Source: JAAYAY01 sp963674575 (GTDB taxonomy: Bacteria > Planctomycetota > Planctomycetia > Pirellulales > Thermoguttaceae). From it: a stretch of 64,000 nucleotides of DNA. Below the pieces are notes generated by a model. That model was given only the letters and a program-made list of their open reading frames with translations. It was not told the origin of the DNA and made no database searches. Below are positions 1-8,657 of the stretch, in pieces (positions within the stretch are counted from its first letter, which is position 1; the number at the start of each line of letters is the position of its first letter). The translations under genes and the position numbers were made by a program. The stretch covers positions 1,054,001-1,118,000 of the forward strand of contig CAXXQT010000009.1 of NCBI GenBank assembly GCA_963674575.2. The letters run 5' to 3'.

Positions 1-92
1 TTCGGAGTGAGGCAGAGATTCGCAGAAGGGCGTCGGAAAGAAAGAACAGTTCACGGTAGGACGTGGTCTATCGCATGTGCGGTTCGAAGGAA
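1..92. other. Left edge, no gene seen
   Basis: No reading frame here has a start site or composition that supports a gene. It is the 3' flank of the minus-strand VPEP protein gene. Confidence 0.5.
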
Positions 93-119
93 GGGGAGGC
101 CGGCTGAACCGGCCTTCCC
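93..119 (-). terminator. Terminator-like hairpin after the VPEP protein gene
   Basis: An inverted repeat with core AGGCCGG (97-103) and CCGGCCT (109-115), loop CTGAA, extends to about 11 pairs with one G-T pair. It lies 50 bases past the stop of the minus-strand gene. There is no clear U tract, so intrinsic termination is only plausible. Confidence 0.4.
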
Positions 120-167
120 TGCCCCTATCCCACGAATGGAATCGCTACTCGATTTTCGACAATTCGG

Positions 168-1073
168 CTACGCTGCCTTTCGGCGCCGTCGGCTCACGAC
201 CATTCCCAAGCCGCCGAGAACACTCCAGATGGCCAGGGTGGCGGGTTCGGGAACCGAATCACCTGGATTCGTGCCGCCACCGGGATCGACGCCGCCAAAA
301 GACCCAGCCTCCAGAAACACCGCCGAGTCATAGCTAGAGTCACCGGCGTCCGCAATCGCCAACTTCATGTGGTGCGTGCCCGTTCCAAGCCCCGTAACCT
401 CGAACTGGAGCTTGACGGTCAACCCATCGTACTCGATGTCGAACGGGGTGGCTGTATCACTCGGATCGTTATTCAGATACCACTCTGAGTGAGACACGTT
501 GTTAATGTTGTTGATTGCCACGTTGTCTTCAACGGTGCCGGTGACAACCTTTGCCTGATTCACGCCATCCAGGAACAACCCGAAAACATCGTTGTACGAC
601 GATCCAACCCATTCGTTGTATTCCTCGGAGGCAAATACGTAGTTGAGGAACAAGGTGGCCCCGTCGTTTATCATCTCGAAATCAAACTCGAGGACGGTGG
701 CGTCGTGGGTCGTATAGCCCGGAATCAGCCCATTCAAATCACTGTCACCTGCCAGGTTGTTAGATGCAGTGTACGCATCAGAGCTGTTAGGCCCCGGGGC
801 TCCGGCGGCGTTTCCACTTGTCAGGAGGATTCCCTCGGCCATGTTGAGGCCCGTAGTCCCGGCCGTCTCCCCAGGATTGTCATTGGTGAACAATCCGGCT
901 GACGTACTTGTTCCAACGAAGGTTGCGTTCGAAACAGTCACCCCCTCGCCGAGCAGGGTGCCCACAAGATCGTTCGCGTTGTTCGTCGTGGTCACGCTGA
1001 CGCCGGCCAATGCGGGCTGAAGCCCGACCAAGCCAATCACAACAGCCGCTAATACAATCAAGAGTTTTCTCAT
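168..1073 (-). CDS. Secreted choice-of-anchor L protein with VPEP (PEP-CTERM) tail
   Basis: A 301-residue exported protein. Residues 1-23 form a signal peptide (basic start, hydrophobic core, Ala-x-Ala end). The body, rich in Asn, Asp, Thr and Gly, resembles the choice-of-anchor L domain: FVGTSTSAGLF near the start, then FVFASEEYNEW and GLFLDGVN. The end is a classic exosortase sorting signal: VPEPATLA, a short hydrophobic helix and the basic cluster RRRRK. The protein is therefore expected to be cleaved by an exosortase and released or surface-attached, but no exosortase gene lies in the window. The start is well supported by a GGAGGGAG ribosome site a few bases upstream. It is alone, not in an operon. 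The ligand is unknown. Confidence 0.88.
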   Translation of the reverse strand: MRKLLIVLAAVVIGLVGLQPALAGVSVTTTNNANDLVGTLLGEGVTVSNATFVGTSTSAGLFTNDNPGETAGTTGLNMAEGILLTSGNAAGAPGPNSSDAYTASNNLAGDSDLNGLIPGYTTHDATVLEFDFEMINDGATLFLNYVFASEEYNEWVGSSYNDVFGLFLDGVNQAKVVTGTVEDNVAINNINNVSHSEWYLNNDPSDTATPFDIEYDGLTVKLQFEVTGLGTGTHHMKLAIADAGDSSYDSAVFLEAGSFGGVDPGGGTNPGDSVPEPATLAIWSVLGGLGMVVSRRRRKAA

Positions 1074-1358
1074 AGTCTCCCTCCAGAAGCACGTGAGTTG
1101 GGTGTAGGAACTCTCTACCCGCTATAGGCCGCCGAAGCCCGTGCCCTGACATAGAAAAATTGGAACACGCAAATTGCACTCCAATGGGGTAATGCTACAA
1201 ACTCTACAGGGAATCACTCGCAATACCACATGTTCTTTCTAGCCAAAGAACCCCACAACCAACCGATCCTGGCGAGACATTACGCGCCACACTACAATGG
1301 CTCCACTCCGCCAATGTCCCCGCTCCTGCCCCACCCCCTCCATTCCGCGAGGTGCTCC

Positions 1359-2442
1359 ATGCCTCCCGCCAAACTTCTCGGCTCCGTGGCGCTGTCCTTT
1401 CTGCTTGCACTTCAGGCCGAGGCCGTGGATCGGCCCAATATTCTCTATGTTTGCACGGACCAGCAATTTGCCGAGACCATGAGCTGCACTGGCAACCCCT
1501 GTGCGAAAACATCGGCCATCGACCAGATCGCCAAGCGTGGGATGCGCTTTGCCAACGCCTACTGCGCGAGCCCCGTGTGCTCCCCATCCCGCGGCAGCAT
1601 GTTCACTGGGCTCTTCCCTCACCAACATGGAGTCACCGTCAACAACACCCGCATCGATGCCGGCCTGAGCGAAATCTGCCTCGCTCGCCTGCTTGATCGA
1701 AAGGGCTATGAATGTGCCTACGCGGGCAAGTGGCATTTGCCCGGCGGGGCGATGACCAAAACCGATCTGAAACAGCACCCCTACCGGATCCTTGCCGGCC
1801 CTTCGGATGAACGCGTGAGCGACACCTGCGCCCAGTTCCTCGCCGAGGAACGGGACCGCCCTTTCTTCCTCGTGGCTTCGTACATGAACCCTCACGACAT
1901 CTGCCTGTGGGCCATGGACAGGCCCAAGGGGTATCAGAAGTATCCTGTCCCTCAGGCTCCCACCGAAGACTGCCCGCCCCTCCCCGAAAACTTCGGCGTT
2001 TCCGGAGATGAACCGAGCGTGCTCCGGGAGTTCTACATGGCGCGGCACGTGGAGCAGAAATCGTTCAATCGCGAGCGATGGCGTCAGTACCTGCACGCCT
2101 ACTACTGGATGCTCGAGACCGTCGACTCCGATATCGGACGCCTGCTGGACGCCCTCGAAACTGGCGACCTCGACAAAAACACGTTGATCGTCTTCTCCAG
2201 CGACCACGGAGACGGCCTGGGGACGCATGATCCGAACCGAGAGTTTCAAATACGCCCTCTACGATCGCGGAGACGATCGCGAGCAACTGTTCGACCTGGA
2301 GGCGGATCCGGGCGAAATGAACAACCTGGCCCGCCTTCCCAAGTACGGCGAAATCCTGAACGAGCACCGCCGTCGCCTGGCCAGGTGGTGCCAGGAAACG
2401 AACGACAAAACGTTCCTGCACCACCTTGTTCCAGCCGAATAG
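1359..2442 (+). pseudogene. Sulfatase with an out-of-frame internal deletion
   Basis: The N-terminal part is a good type I sulfatase. It has a signal peptide at residues 1-22, a metal site in VCTDQQ, and the formylglycine motif VCSPSRGSMFTG with its Cys at residue 74. The frame runs to the conserved metal-binding SSDHGDGLG near 2199-2222 and then goes wrong. The family's C-terminal motif, GRMIRTESFKYALYDRG followed by EQLFDLEADPGEMNNL, continues directly in the next frame (2221-2442). In intact relatives about 90-110 residues separate these motifs, so a deletion has joined them out of frame. Read straight through, the first frame ends at 2558 after a meaningless arginine-rich tail. Probably non-functional; an assembly error is the alternative. 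Confidence 0.8.
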
Positions 2443-2468
2443 GTGGAAAGAACGGGCTCCTGCGCCGT

Positions 2469-4097
2469 CTACCCGCCGCTCTTCGGCAACAGCACCATCG
2501 TGCCCGTCCATGTGCACTGCTGGACGCAGCCCTGCTCGCCCGCTTTGAACTCGCGTGAGTAGACCTGCACCCGGGTTTCACCCTTGTCGGTGTAGCAGAA
2601 CGTCATTTCCTTGACGGGCTTCCACTTGAGCATCTCGTAGGCGCCCACGCTTCGGGCAGTGGCCACGTAGACGGTGCAGTCGCGTTTTGCGCGGATGAAG
2701 ATCCGCCCCCGCTCCCCGCCCTTGGTTTGCGTGAAAGCGTCATAGCCCGCGAGTCCGTCTGGTACGTCTTTCCAAACATAGCTGCGGTTGCCGTAGGCCT
2801 TCGCTCCTTCTCCAAAGGGCGCCTTCTGGAAACCGTAGCCGAGGGCGGTGAAATCGTCGGTTTCCACGACCGTCTCTTCGATCCGCTGGACGGGAACCGA
2901 GTCGTCCATCGTCAAATCGCGGAAGTTGGCCACACGATGGAAGGTGATGAAATTCGCGTCGTGCTGGTTGTGGGCGCCGCCCAGACCGTCGTCGCAGGCC
3001 GTCCGTGAAAGGGCCGCGATATCGTTGCCGTCAAACACCCAGTCGATGTACTGGAACCCATGTTGCGAAAGATCCGGATCGTACGCGAGAATCGTGTTCA
3101 CGGTCCAGTTCCGAAGGTCCTCGGAAGAGGAGAGGGCCATCGTGTTTCGCGTCCGCTCCGGGTTGCCGCCCTGATCCCAGGTCGGAATCCAGTTCGAAAT
3201 GTTCCAATATCGCTTGGAGACCGGGTCGAAGCGGATGTTGAGTTTCTTGCATCCGCCGGGACAGTCGATGACCCCGGTGTTCGGATCGAAATCGGACTTC
3301 TTCCCGTCGTCGCTCACCTCCACGACCGCGGCCTTCCCGCCCGTGGGAAGATAGTGGACCCGCAAGATATTGACGATGCCGCCGTCCGGCGTGGGCACCG
3401 CGTTGCCTTCCAACCAGCCGCCGAAGTTGCCGTCCAGCCAACCTCGATCGGACTGCACGGCCTGGGAGAAGGTCCAGGCCGAAGCGTCGAGCAGGTCGGC
3501 GTCGACCGGCGCCGACATCATCATCGCCCGGAACGGATGTCCCCAGCCTCCGCCGACAACCAGTTCCATTCCGCGCCACAGCCGTCCCTTGTGCTCGATC
3601 ACCGGCGTGGGAGCGCAATGGTGAACTCCCTCCGCCTGCAGCCGGCCCGTCTTCCCGTCCTTCGGCTCTGTCCAGGTCTGCCCCCCGTCCGTCGATCGGC
3701 GGATCACCGCTTCGCGCCCCGACTCTCCGCCCGATCCCAGCAGGTACACGGCGCCGCGATGGGGAAAAATGCTCGCCCAGAAAAGCTGCTTCACGTCGCA
3801 CACCTGTTCCCACGTCTCGCCTCGATCGGTCGAGAGGAAGACGCGCGTCCTCGGCCCGTCCTCTTTCGGCGCGCCGGGCCCGAACAGATCGCATTTGGCC
3901 AAATAAGTCCCGTCCGGCAAGATGCAGATGCCGGGAGAACCAAGATAGATCCTCGACGACGCCGGAGAATGGGCCACCACGGTGCCCGGAACCTTCGAGA
4001 AATCCGGCTCGGCAGCCAAGGCGCTTCCAGCAAGCAAGGCAACAGCAATCAGACAGAAAAGGAGCGTTTCACGTATCGGCTTCAGTCGGCGGGGCAT
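2469..4097 (-). CDS. Secreted BNR-repeat (sialidase-fold) protein
   Basis: A 542-residue exported protein. The ATG at 4097 is chosen because it is followed at once by a signal peptide ending ALAAEPDF; the frame stays open another 95 codons upstream, but that stretch is repeat-derived and not protein-like. Two Asp-box motifs, STDRGETW and STDGGQTW, mark beta-propeller blades of the sialidase/BNR superfamily. A further conserved region includes WLDGNFGGWLEGN. A C-terminal part of about 100 residues (after TDDFTALGYGF) looks like a separate beta domain. It likely acts on or binds an extracellular glycan, but the sialidase Arg triad and Tyr/Glu pair cannot be assigned by eye, so sialidase activity is not claimed. 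It is convergent with the sulfatase remnant, 26 bases away. Confidence 0.72.
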   Translation of the reverse strand: MPRRLKPIRETLLFCLIAVALLAGSALAAEPDFSKVPGTVVAHSPASSRIYLGSPGICILPDGTYLAKCDLFGPGAPKEDGPRTRVFLSTDRGETWEQVCDVKQLFWASIFPHRGAVYLLGSGGESGREAVIRRSTDGGQTWTEPKDGKTGRLQAEGVHHCAPTPVIEHKGRLWRGMELVVGGGWGHPFRAMMMSAPVDADLLDASAWTFSQAVQSDRGWLDGNFGGWLEGNAVPTPDGGIVNILRVHYLPTGGKAAVVEVSDDGKKSDFDPNTGVIDCPGGCKKLNIRFDPVSKRYWNISNWIPTWDQGGNPERTRNTMALSSSEDLRNWTVNTILAYDPDLSQHGFQYIDWVFDGNDIAALSRTACDDGLGGAHNQHDANFITFHRVANFRDLTMDDSVPVQRIEETVVETDDFTALGYGFQKAPFGEGAKAYGNRSYVWKDVPDGLAGYDAFTQTKGGERGRIFIRAKRDCTVYVATARSVGAYEMLKWKPVKEMTFCYTDKGETRVQVYSREFKAGEQGCVQQCTWTGTMVLLPKSGG

Positions 4098-4234
4098 GGG
4101 AAGGCTCTTGGAATTCGAGGCGGGAGGGCAAAGGCGTGTGCGGCTGTCCAACGACGTTGGACGGCCTTGTTGGATTATACAGTCTCGCCAGTGCCCATCA
4201 CAACGCTCGACGCAGAAGGAACCCCCAACGCCCG

Positions 4235-4348
4235 GTGTGCCACTGCTTGCTTGCAAGCAGTGCTCATGCAGACTGGGCTGTCCGCGAGACCGCAAGGTGG
4301 CCCCCCTATCGCCGTTCGGCACTGCTTGGCAAGCAAGCAGTGGCACAC
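4235..4348. repeat. Pair of inverted copies of a palindromic repeat
   Basis: A copy at 4235-4263 begins GTGTGCCACTGCTTGCTTGC. A second at 4318-4348 is its reverse complement with one extra base. Each copy is itself a near-palindrome (CACTGCTTG against CAAGCAGTG), so the 114 bases can form either two small hairpins or one large one. It fills the gap between two minus-strand genes. Confidence 0.8.
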
Positions 4349-4353
4349 GGCAG

Positions 4354-4932
4354 CTAGTGATCGTGGCGAAACGGGTGGCCAAAATAGAGTCGTTTCATGA
4401 AGACAAGAGCAAGAAAGACGAAGGGAGAAGAAACCAGCCCAAGCAACACTGCTGCAGTACGCTTCCTCTTCCGCGTCTCGGCATGGTAGTAATTGGCAAC
4501 AACCTGCATTTCCTTCCAACTGCCGATGTCATCGGGGTCATTCCCGTTCGTTGCGGATTTGCCGTCTTGGCCTGTGGAGTAGAAGTGCCACGGTCGATCT
4601 CCCTCGTCACTGTCCTCCGGTCGTTCCACACAGACGTAAGGATTGCCCCACGGATCAAACTTGTTATCGATCCATTTAAGTTCGGATAACCGGGGGGGCT
4701 TCTCAAGAGAGTGGCTAAGGTACTGATTCACCGTGTCAATGTCCGCAGGAACGTAAACGATGCTGGGGTGCGATTTGAAGTAAAGGCGAAGGGCGCCAAC
4801 GTTGCTCAAGGCGATGTCCCAGTGATGTACGACATTCTGCGGGACCAAGCAAGCGATGGTGAGCCAGATCAACAACGTGCCTGCAAGAAAGGAAACAGGC
4901 AGGAGCGCGAGTTCACCAAGTGTGATCTTCAT
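4354..4932 (-). CDS. Membrane protein with type II secretion GspG-like C-terminal motif
   Basis: A 192-residue protein from the ATG at 4932; a longer frame opens at 5076 but lacks a ribosome site. One membrane helix lies near the N-terminus (LLIWLTIACLV) and a second hydrophobic stretch near the C-terminus (LLGLVSSPFVFLALVF). The middle contains FDPWGNPYVC, then FYSTGQDGKS and DPDDIGSW. This matches the calcium-binding C-terminal region of major pseudopilins (DPWGNPY, YSxGxDGK, DDIxxW). The N-terminus is not a prepilin peptide: there is no Gly-Phe-Thr-Leu-Ile-Glu cleavage motif. So it borrows the pseudopilin-like soluble domain without the normal pilin start. Base composition is less GC-rich than its neighbours. 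Function unknown. Confidence 0.6.
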   Translation of the reverse strand: MKITLGELALLPVSFLAGTLLIWLTIACLVPQNVVHHWDIALSNVGALRLYFKSHPSIVYVPADIDTVNQYLSHSLEKPPRLSELKWIDNKFDPWGNPYVCVERPEDSDEGDRPWHFYSTGQDGKSATNGNDPDDIGSWKEMQVVANYYHAETRKRKRTAAVLLGLVSSPFVFLALVFMKRLYFGHPFRHDH

Positions 4933-5149
4933 TCGTTGTCTCGGATCCTGAAACCTCACGGCAAAACACAACAGAGCATGTATTTTGGTGGCTTTCTCCA
5001 AAAAGCACAAGCTTCTGGGCAACAGGTCCACTTTGCGTTTTTCGTCGCTCTCCTTTACATTAGGGTCTCCACTCACCGCATCTCATGCCCATTGGCGTCC
5101 CGCAGCGTTCACCGGCGGTTAACGCCGCCTTCCCAGAAAAGGACGCCTC

Positions 5150-6679
5150 ATGACTCGCTCCTCTCGTGAAATCACGTTGAGCCTGGCTCTTCTTCTCGCC
5201 CTGGCCGCTGGCGCGTCCGCCGCCGGTGGCCGATTGTTCTCCGAGGAACTGGAACTGCCCGTCCGCGGATTGAGCCAGCGCGTGACCCAGCGGTTTGATA
5301 TCAAGGCCGGCGAGACGAAAACGCTCTTCGACGAATCGGGCCCGGGCTGCATCCTTCACTGGTGGATGACCTGTTGGTACGGCACACGCGAGGGCTGGGA
5401 CCACGAGATGCCCCACGATCTCGTCCTCCGACTGTATTACGACGGCGAGGAGAAGCCCACCGTCGAAATGACCGTCGCCCAGTTCTTCTCGATCCTCCTG
5501 GAGCACGATGTCTTCCCGGTCGACAACGCGGCCATCAAGGTGCTCCCCCGAAACGCCTTCAATTGCTACCTGCCCATCCCCTTCGAGCGACTGCGGATGG
5601 AAATCTGCAACCAGGGCGAACACGGCACGACGGTCTGGTTCATGGCCGACTGGCACCAGTACCAGCCCGGCCAACTGACCACGCCGCTGCGGCTCCACGT
5701 GGTCCATCGCTGCGAGTCGCCCGCCGCCCCCTTCGGCAGCTTCCTGATGGCCGACTTCTCGGGCGAGGGCTTTCTGGCAGGCATGGTCCAGGCCGTGTCC
5801 GTCCAGGATCGCACCGACAAGTGGTATCACTCGGGCGGCGACCTGGTCCTGCTCGACGGCGAGTCCGCCCCGCGAGCCATCCGCGGCATCGGCGGCGAAG
5901 ACGTGTTCAACATGAGCTTTGGCATCTGGCCCGTCCAGACCGACTGGGTGGGCGCTCCCTGCCTTGAAGAAACCGAAGGCGACTCCCAGTCCGGCTCGGG
6001 CTACGAGGGCGTCATGTATCGCATCTTCGGCCCGGCGCCCATCTGGTTCGAGTCCTCCGCCGTCGTGCGCTTCGGCAGCAAGGGCAACCACCTGGAAAGC
6101 CTGGTCTACGCCTACGTGAAACCAAAGCAACCGGCCCCGCAACTCACACCGGCCAGTTGGAAACTCGCCGGACCGTTCCAGTGCGAGAGCTTCGAACAAT
6201 TCCAGTCGCCCCAATGGGCGGAGAAGCCCGTCTCCCAATGGCCAGACAAACACGTGGCCGACTTCGACCCCTACGTGGCCAACTTGCACAACATGCCCAA
6301 AGGCCCCACCGAGTTCGCCGTTCCCCTCACCGCCCAAACACAGCACAACTGGTGCGACCTGGCGGAACACTATCGCGGCCGCAGACGCACCAACACGGGC
6401 GCCCAGCCCGCCGAGGTGTGTGCCTATGCCGTCGGAGAAATCGACGTCCCCGCCGCCGGCCGCTACCGGCTCCACGTGGCCTTCGACGACTGGATGACCC
6501 TGTGGCTCAACGGGAGCCCCCTGTTCACCAAACGCCACGACCACGGCTTCGCCGAAGAAGCGATCCCCGTCTCACTCCCCTCCGGCAAGCAGCAGATCCG
6601 CATCAAGCTCAGCAATCACGACAACTTCCAATGGCGTCTCTGGACCTTTAATCTGCGACTGGAGCCGATGAAGGAATAG
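5150..6679 (+). CDS. Secreted GH172 (DUF2961) family protein
   Basis: A 509-residue exported protein. AAGGA lies seven bases before the ATG, followed by a signal peptide ending about residue 25 (GASAAGG). The first 330 residues match the DUF2961 family, now glycoside hydrolase family 172: GPGCILHWWMTCWYG, LRLYYDGEEKPTVEM, NCYLPIPFERLRMEICN. Characterised relatives act on difructose anhydride or arabinofuranosides, but the family is broad. After about residue 340 comes a second beta-rich domain resembling PA14 or carbohydrate-binding domains of planctomycete proteins (GRYRLHVAFDDWMTLWLNG). Probably a periplasmic or surface glycosidase, substrate unknown. It stands alone between two minus-strand genes. 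Confidence 0.82.
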   Translation: MTRSSREITLSLALLLALAAGASAAGGRLFSEELELPVRGLSQRVTQRFDIKAGETKTLFDESGPGCILHWWMTCWYGTREGWDHEMPHDLVLRLYYDGEEKPTVEMTVAQFFSILLEHDVFPVDNAAIKVLPRNAFNCYLPIPFERLRMEICNQGEHGTTVWFMADWHQYQPGQLTTPLRLHVVHRCESPAAPFGSFLMADFSGEGFLAGMVQAVSVQDRTDKWYHSGGDLVLLDGESAPRAIRGIGGEDVFNMSFGIWPVQTDWVGAPCLEETEGDSQSGSGYEGVMYRIFGPAPIWFESSAVVRFGSKGNHLESLVYAYVKPKQPAPQLTPASWKLAGPFQCESFEQFQSPQWAEKPVSQWPDKHVADFDPYVANLHNMPKGPTEFAVPLTAQTQHNWCDLAEHYRGRRRTNTGAQPAEVCAYAVGEIDVPAAGRYRLHVAFDDWMTLWLNGSPLFTKRHDHGFAEEAIPVSLPSGKQQIRIKLSNHDNFQWRLWTFNLRLEPMKE

Positions 6680-6694
6680 GACTGCCCTGGGAAG

Positions 6695-6715
6695 GTAGGG
6701 TGCGTCTCGACGCAC
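6695..6715 (+). repeat. Dispersed palindrome, GTAGGGTGCGTC family, copy 1
   Basis: GTAGGGTGCGTCTCGACGCAC, with palindromic core GTGCGTC/GACGCAC. It lies just past the GH172 stop and faces copy 2. Confidence 0.85.
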
Positions 6716-6876
6716 GTCGTGAGCCAGCCTATCAGGGAAACTGGGTGGCCCGGATGTTTCTCCCGCAAATGTCGCTGCCACTTCATTCGACAACCCCGGG
6801 GAAACGTCCGGGCGGCGAAGCCGCAAGAGGGAATAATCCGTTGGCTGCGTTTCGACGTCCCCCTCGAATGCTCTTC

Positions 6877-6897
6877 GTGCGTCAAGACGCACCCTAC
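6877..6897 (-). repeat. Dispersed palindrome, GTAGGGTGCGTC family, copy 2
   Basis: An inverted copy ending GACGCACCCTAC, just before the stop of the GH16 gene. The 161 bases between copies 1 and 2 hold no gene. Confidence 0.85.
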
Positions 6898-6902
6898 CTC
6901 AC

Positions 6903-7697
6903 TCATTGTCTCTCAGCGGTTTCAATTCTCCTCCAAGCTCGCACGTAATCAATACTGAACGTCGACGGCAGATCCTCCTTGTCCGGCAGGCCGAACCACT
7001 CGGGCATGGTCTCGCTGTCGAAATTCAGATGCAGCGGCTGGCGCCAGTGCGTGTTCTTGTCCTCCCGAACGACCTTCCCGTCCACCAGCCACTTGATCGC
7101 CTCCTTGCTCCAGTCCAACGCGTAAACGTGATACTCGTCGGCCAGGTCGTAGGGAGCGACCCACTTGCCGCCCCGCGACCAGTGCTTCTTCTCCGTGGGC
7201 GTGCGGAACACGTGCAAGTTCATGTGATACATGTTCTTCCACTTCTCCCCCACGCCGCAGATCTCGAACACGTCGATCTCCGTCCACTCCTCGGGCGTGC
7301 TGTGATAGAACCAGAAGGCGCTCGACGCCCCCGACTTCATCGGCCGGCAGCGGATCTCGAAATAGCCGTACTTGACCAGGGCCTTCCCCTTCACAGCCGC
7401 CGTCGTGAACGTGTGGAACCCCTCGCCCGCGCCCTCCAGGTCCTCCACCCGGGCCGTCAGATGCAGCTGCCCGTCGTGAACCGCCACGTTCTTCGGCGAA
7501 AAGAACCCCGGCTTGCGCCCCTTCCAGCCCGGGTTGTGGTCATACCACTTCGCCCCGTCGAGCGCGTCGCCCTCGAACTCGTCCGTCAACTCCGCGATCG
7601 GCTCCCACTTCCTGTCCGCGGGCGGGTCCGCCCAAATCGGGCTGCAGAAACAAGCAACTGTCACAAGCACGAACAGGGCCGCAGCAATTCGGGTCAT
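6903..7697 (-). CDS. Secreted GH16 family glycosidase (agarase/carrageenase-like)
   Basis: A 264-residue exported enzyme with a signal peptide to about residue 24. The GH16 catalytic signature is intact: EIDVFEICG, where the first Glu is the nucleophile, the Asp assists and the second Glu is acid/base. Family landmarks are YGYFEIRCRPMKSGASSAFWFY upstream of it (quoted in part: YFEIRCRPMKSGASSAFW) and HVYALDWSKEAIKWLVDGK downstream. This combination is closest to the beta-agarase, porphyranase and kappa-carrageenase branches, retaining endo-hydrolases of red-algal galactans; laminarinase activity is less likely but not excluded. Length is that of a lone catalytic domain. It fits with the sulfatase remnant nearby, since algal galactans are sulfated. 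Confidence 0.88.
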   Translation of the reverse strand: MTRIAAALFVLVTVACFCSPIWADPPADRKWEPIAELTDEFEGDALDGAKWYDHNPGWKGRKPGFFSPKNVAVHDGQLHLTARVEDLEGAGEGFHTFTTAAVKGKALVKYGYFEIRCRPMKSGASSAFWFYHSTPEEWTEIDVFEICGVGEKWKNMYHMNLHVFRTPTEKKHWSRGGKWVAPYDLADEYHVYALDWSKEAIKWLVDGKVVREDKNTHWRQPLHLNFDSETMPEWFGLPDKEDLPSTFSIDYVRAWRRIETAERQ

Positions 7698-7764
7698 AGC
7701 AGTTTCATCCTGGTTTGCGATGGAAAAAGTCGCTGTTCACTCCGCGAACAAGCGCTTCAGAACC

Positions 7765-7786
7765 GTAGGGTGCGTCTCGACGCACC
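7765..7786 (+). repeat. Dispersed palindrome, GTAGGGTGCGTC family, copy 3
   Basis: GTAGGGTGCGTC then TCGACGCACC, 68 bases upstream of the GH16 start. It faces copy 4 at 8637 and with it brackets the gene at 7809-8360. Confidence 0.85.
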
Positions 7787-7806
7787 AAGCGTAACCGACG
7801 ATGCCG

Positions 7807-7856
7807 TTTCATGCCTCTCCACGTTCTTCGTGGCCTCGTTCCTCGGCGTTCTCGCG
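7807..7856. repeat. Dispersed CACGAAGAAC-type element, copy 1
   Basis: On the minus strand this reads GCCACGAAGAACGTGGAGAG, a relative of the CACGAAGAACACGAAGAGGC word found at 8551-8590. It supplies the last codons of the minus-strand gene, whose C-terminal RENAEERGHEERGEA is probably repeat-derived. Confidence 0.6.
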
Positions 7857-8360
7857 GACCAAATGATGCTCGCTGCTGAACGTACCGTCGATTGCTTCAT
7901 TTTGCGGAATGGACCGCAAATCGAATCGGCAGCATCGGAAGGACCATTTGTCGGGCGGGACAGGCGGATCGCAACGGTATTGGTCAGCGACGGCGTTAAT
8001 GTCAACAGACCATTCATATCGCAGTTTTGAAAACTCGACAATCGCGACGGCTGAAAACCAACACAATTTGCTCAGTAACCGTTCAAACTTGCTGAGCCAC
8101 TCGGCTTCGAGCACGAACATGTTCTTGTAGGAACCGGCAAAGTGAATAATCTGCTCTTCATATTGCGGAATGCACTGTTCCAGCGACGCCCGCAATGGCG
8201 ATATCGAGAACATGGTCTTTGTGAAGAACGGCCATTCAGGATCGGATTCCGGCAATCGGTCGATCACTCGCCGATTCTGGTGAAAGACCCGCTTGTCCGC
8301 GGCCTGCCAGCCGTAGCCTGGGCATTCGATGTAGCCGTGAACAATTACGCCGATGCCCAT
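7809..8360 (-). CDS. Protein of unknown function
   Basis: A 183-residue soluble protein that I do not recognise. It has no signal peptide or membrane segment. It begins MGIGVIVHGYIECPGYGW and has an aromatic-rich middle (WPFFTKTMFSISP, WLSKFERLLSKLCWFS). The start at 8360 has GAGG nine bases upstream. The coding DNA is visibly less GC-rich than the flanking glycosidase genes, and the gene sits between two inverted copies of the GTAGGGTGCGTC palindrome, which hints at separate arrival. The last 15 or so residues come from a dispersed repeat. Its size and isolation resemble the many small orphan proteins of planctomycetes, some of which are toxin or immunity proteins, but nothing here proves that. 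Confidence 0.6.
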   Translation of the reverse strand: MGIGVIVHGYIECPGYGWQAADKRVFHQNRRVIDRLPESDPEWPFFTKTMFSISPLRASLEQCIPQYEEQIIHFAGSYKNMFVLEAEWLSKFERLLSKLCWFSAVAIVEFSKLRYEWSVDINAVADQYRCDPPVPPDKWSFRCCRFDLRSIPQNEAIDGTFSSEHHLVRENAEERGHEERGEA

Positions 8361-8550
8361 GGGAGTTGCCTCATCCAGGTGACGATAACTCAGTCGCAGA
8401 CCGAAGTATAACTATCGGCTGCTCCATCGTCACGCCATTTCTTTCGCAACAGACGCCCCCTGTCTCGCACTCATTCCAGGAACGCGCGAGTCCATTGTCT
8501 TGGCAACGCCCCATCGTTCCAAGGCGATCACATCCTGCCTGCTCCACGTA

Positions 8551-8590
8551 CTTTTCGTGCCTCTTCGTGTTTTTCGTGGCCATTCTCTCT
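8551..8590. repeat. Dispersed CACGAAGAAC-type element, copy 2
   Basis: On the minus strand it reads GGCCACGAAAAACACGAAGA, then GGCACGAAAAG. Translated, it gives the peptide ATKNTKRHE, known from many environmental genomes as a spurious repeat-encoded protein. Confidence 0.75.
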
Positions 8591-8636
8591 TGCTGGAACA
8601 GTCGATGCACCTCGCCTGCTCCGCCCGCGTCTCTCC

Positions 8637-8657
8637 GTGCGTCAAGACGCACCCTAC
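8637..8657 (-). repeat. Dispersed palindrome, GTAGGGTGCGTC family, copy 4
   Basis: GTGCGTCAAGACGCACCCTAC, inverted relative to copy 3. Confidence 0.85.

Noticed and set aside
8371..8652. A 93-codon frame encoding TKNTKRHE
   Set aside because: The translation of dispersed repeats; such frames are known false proteins.
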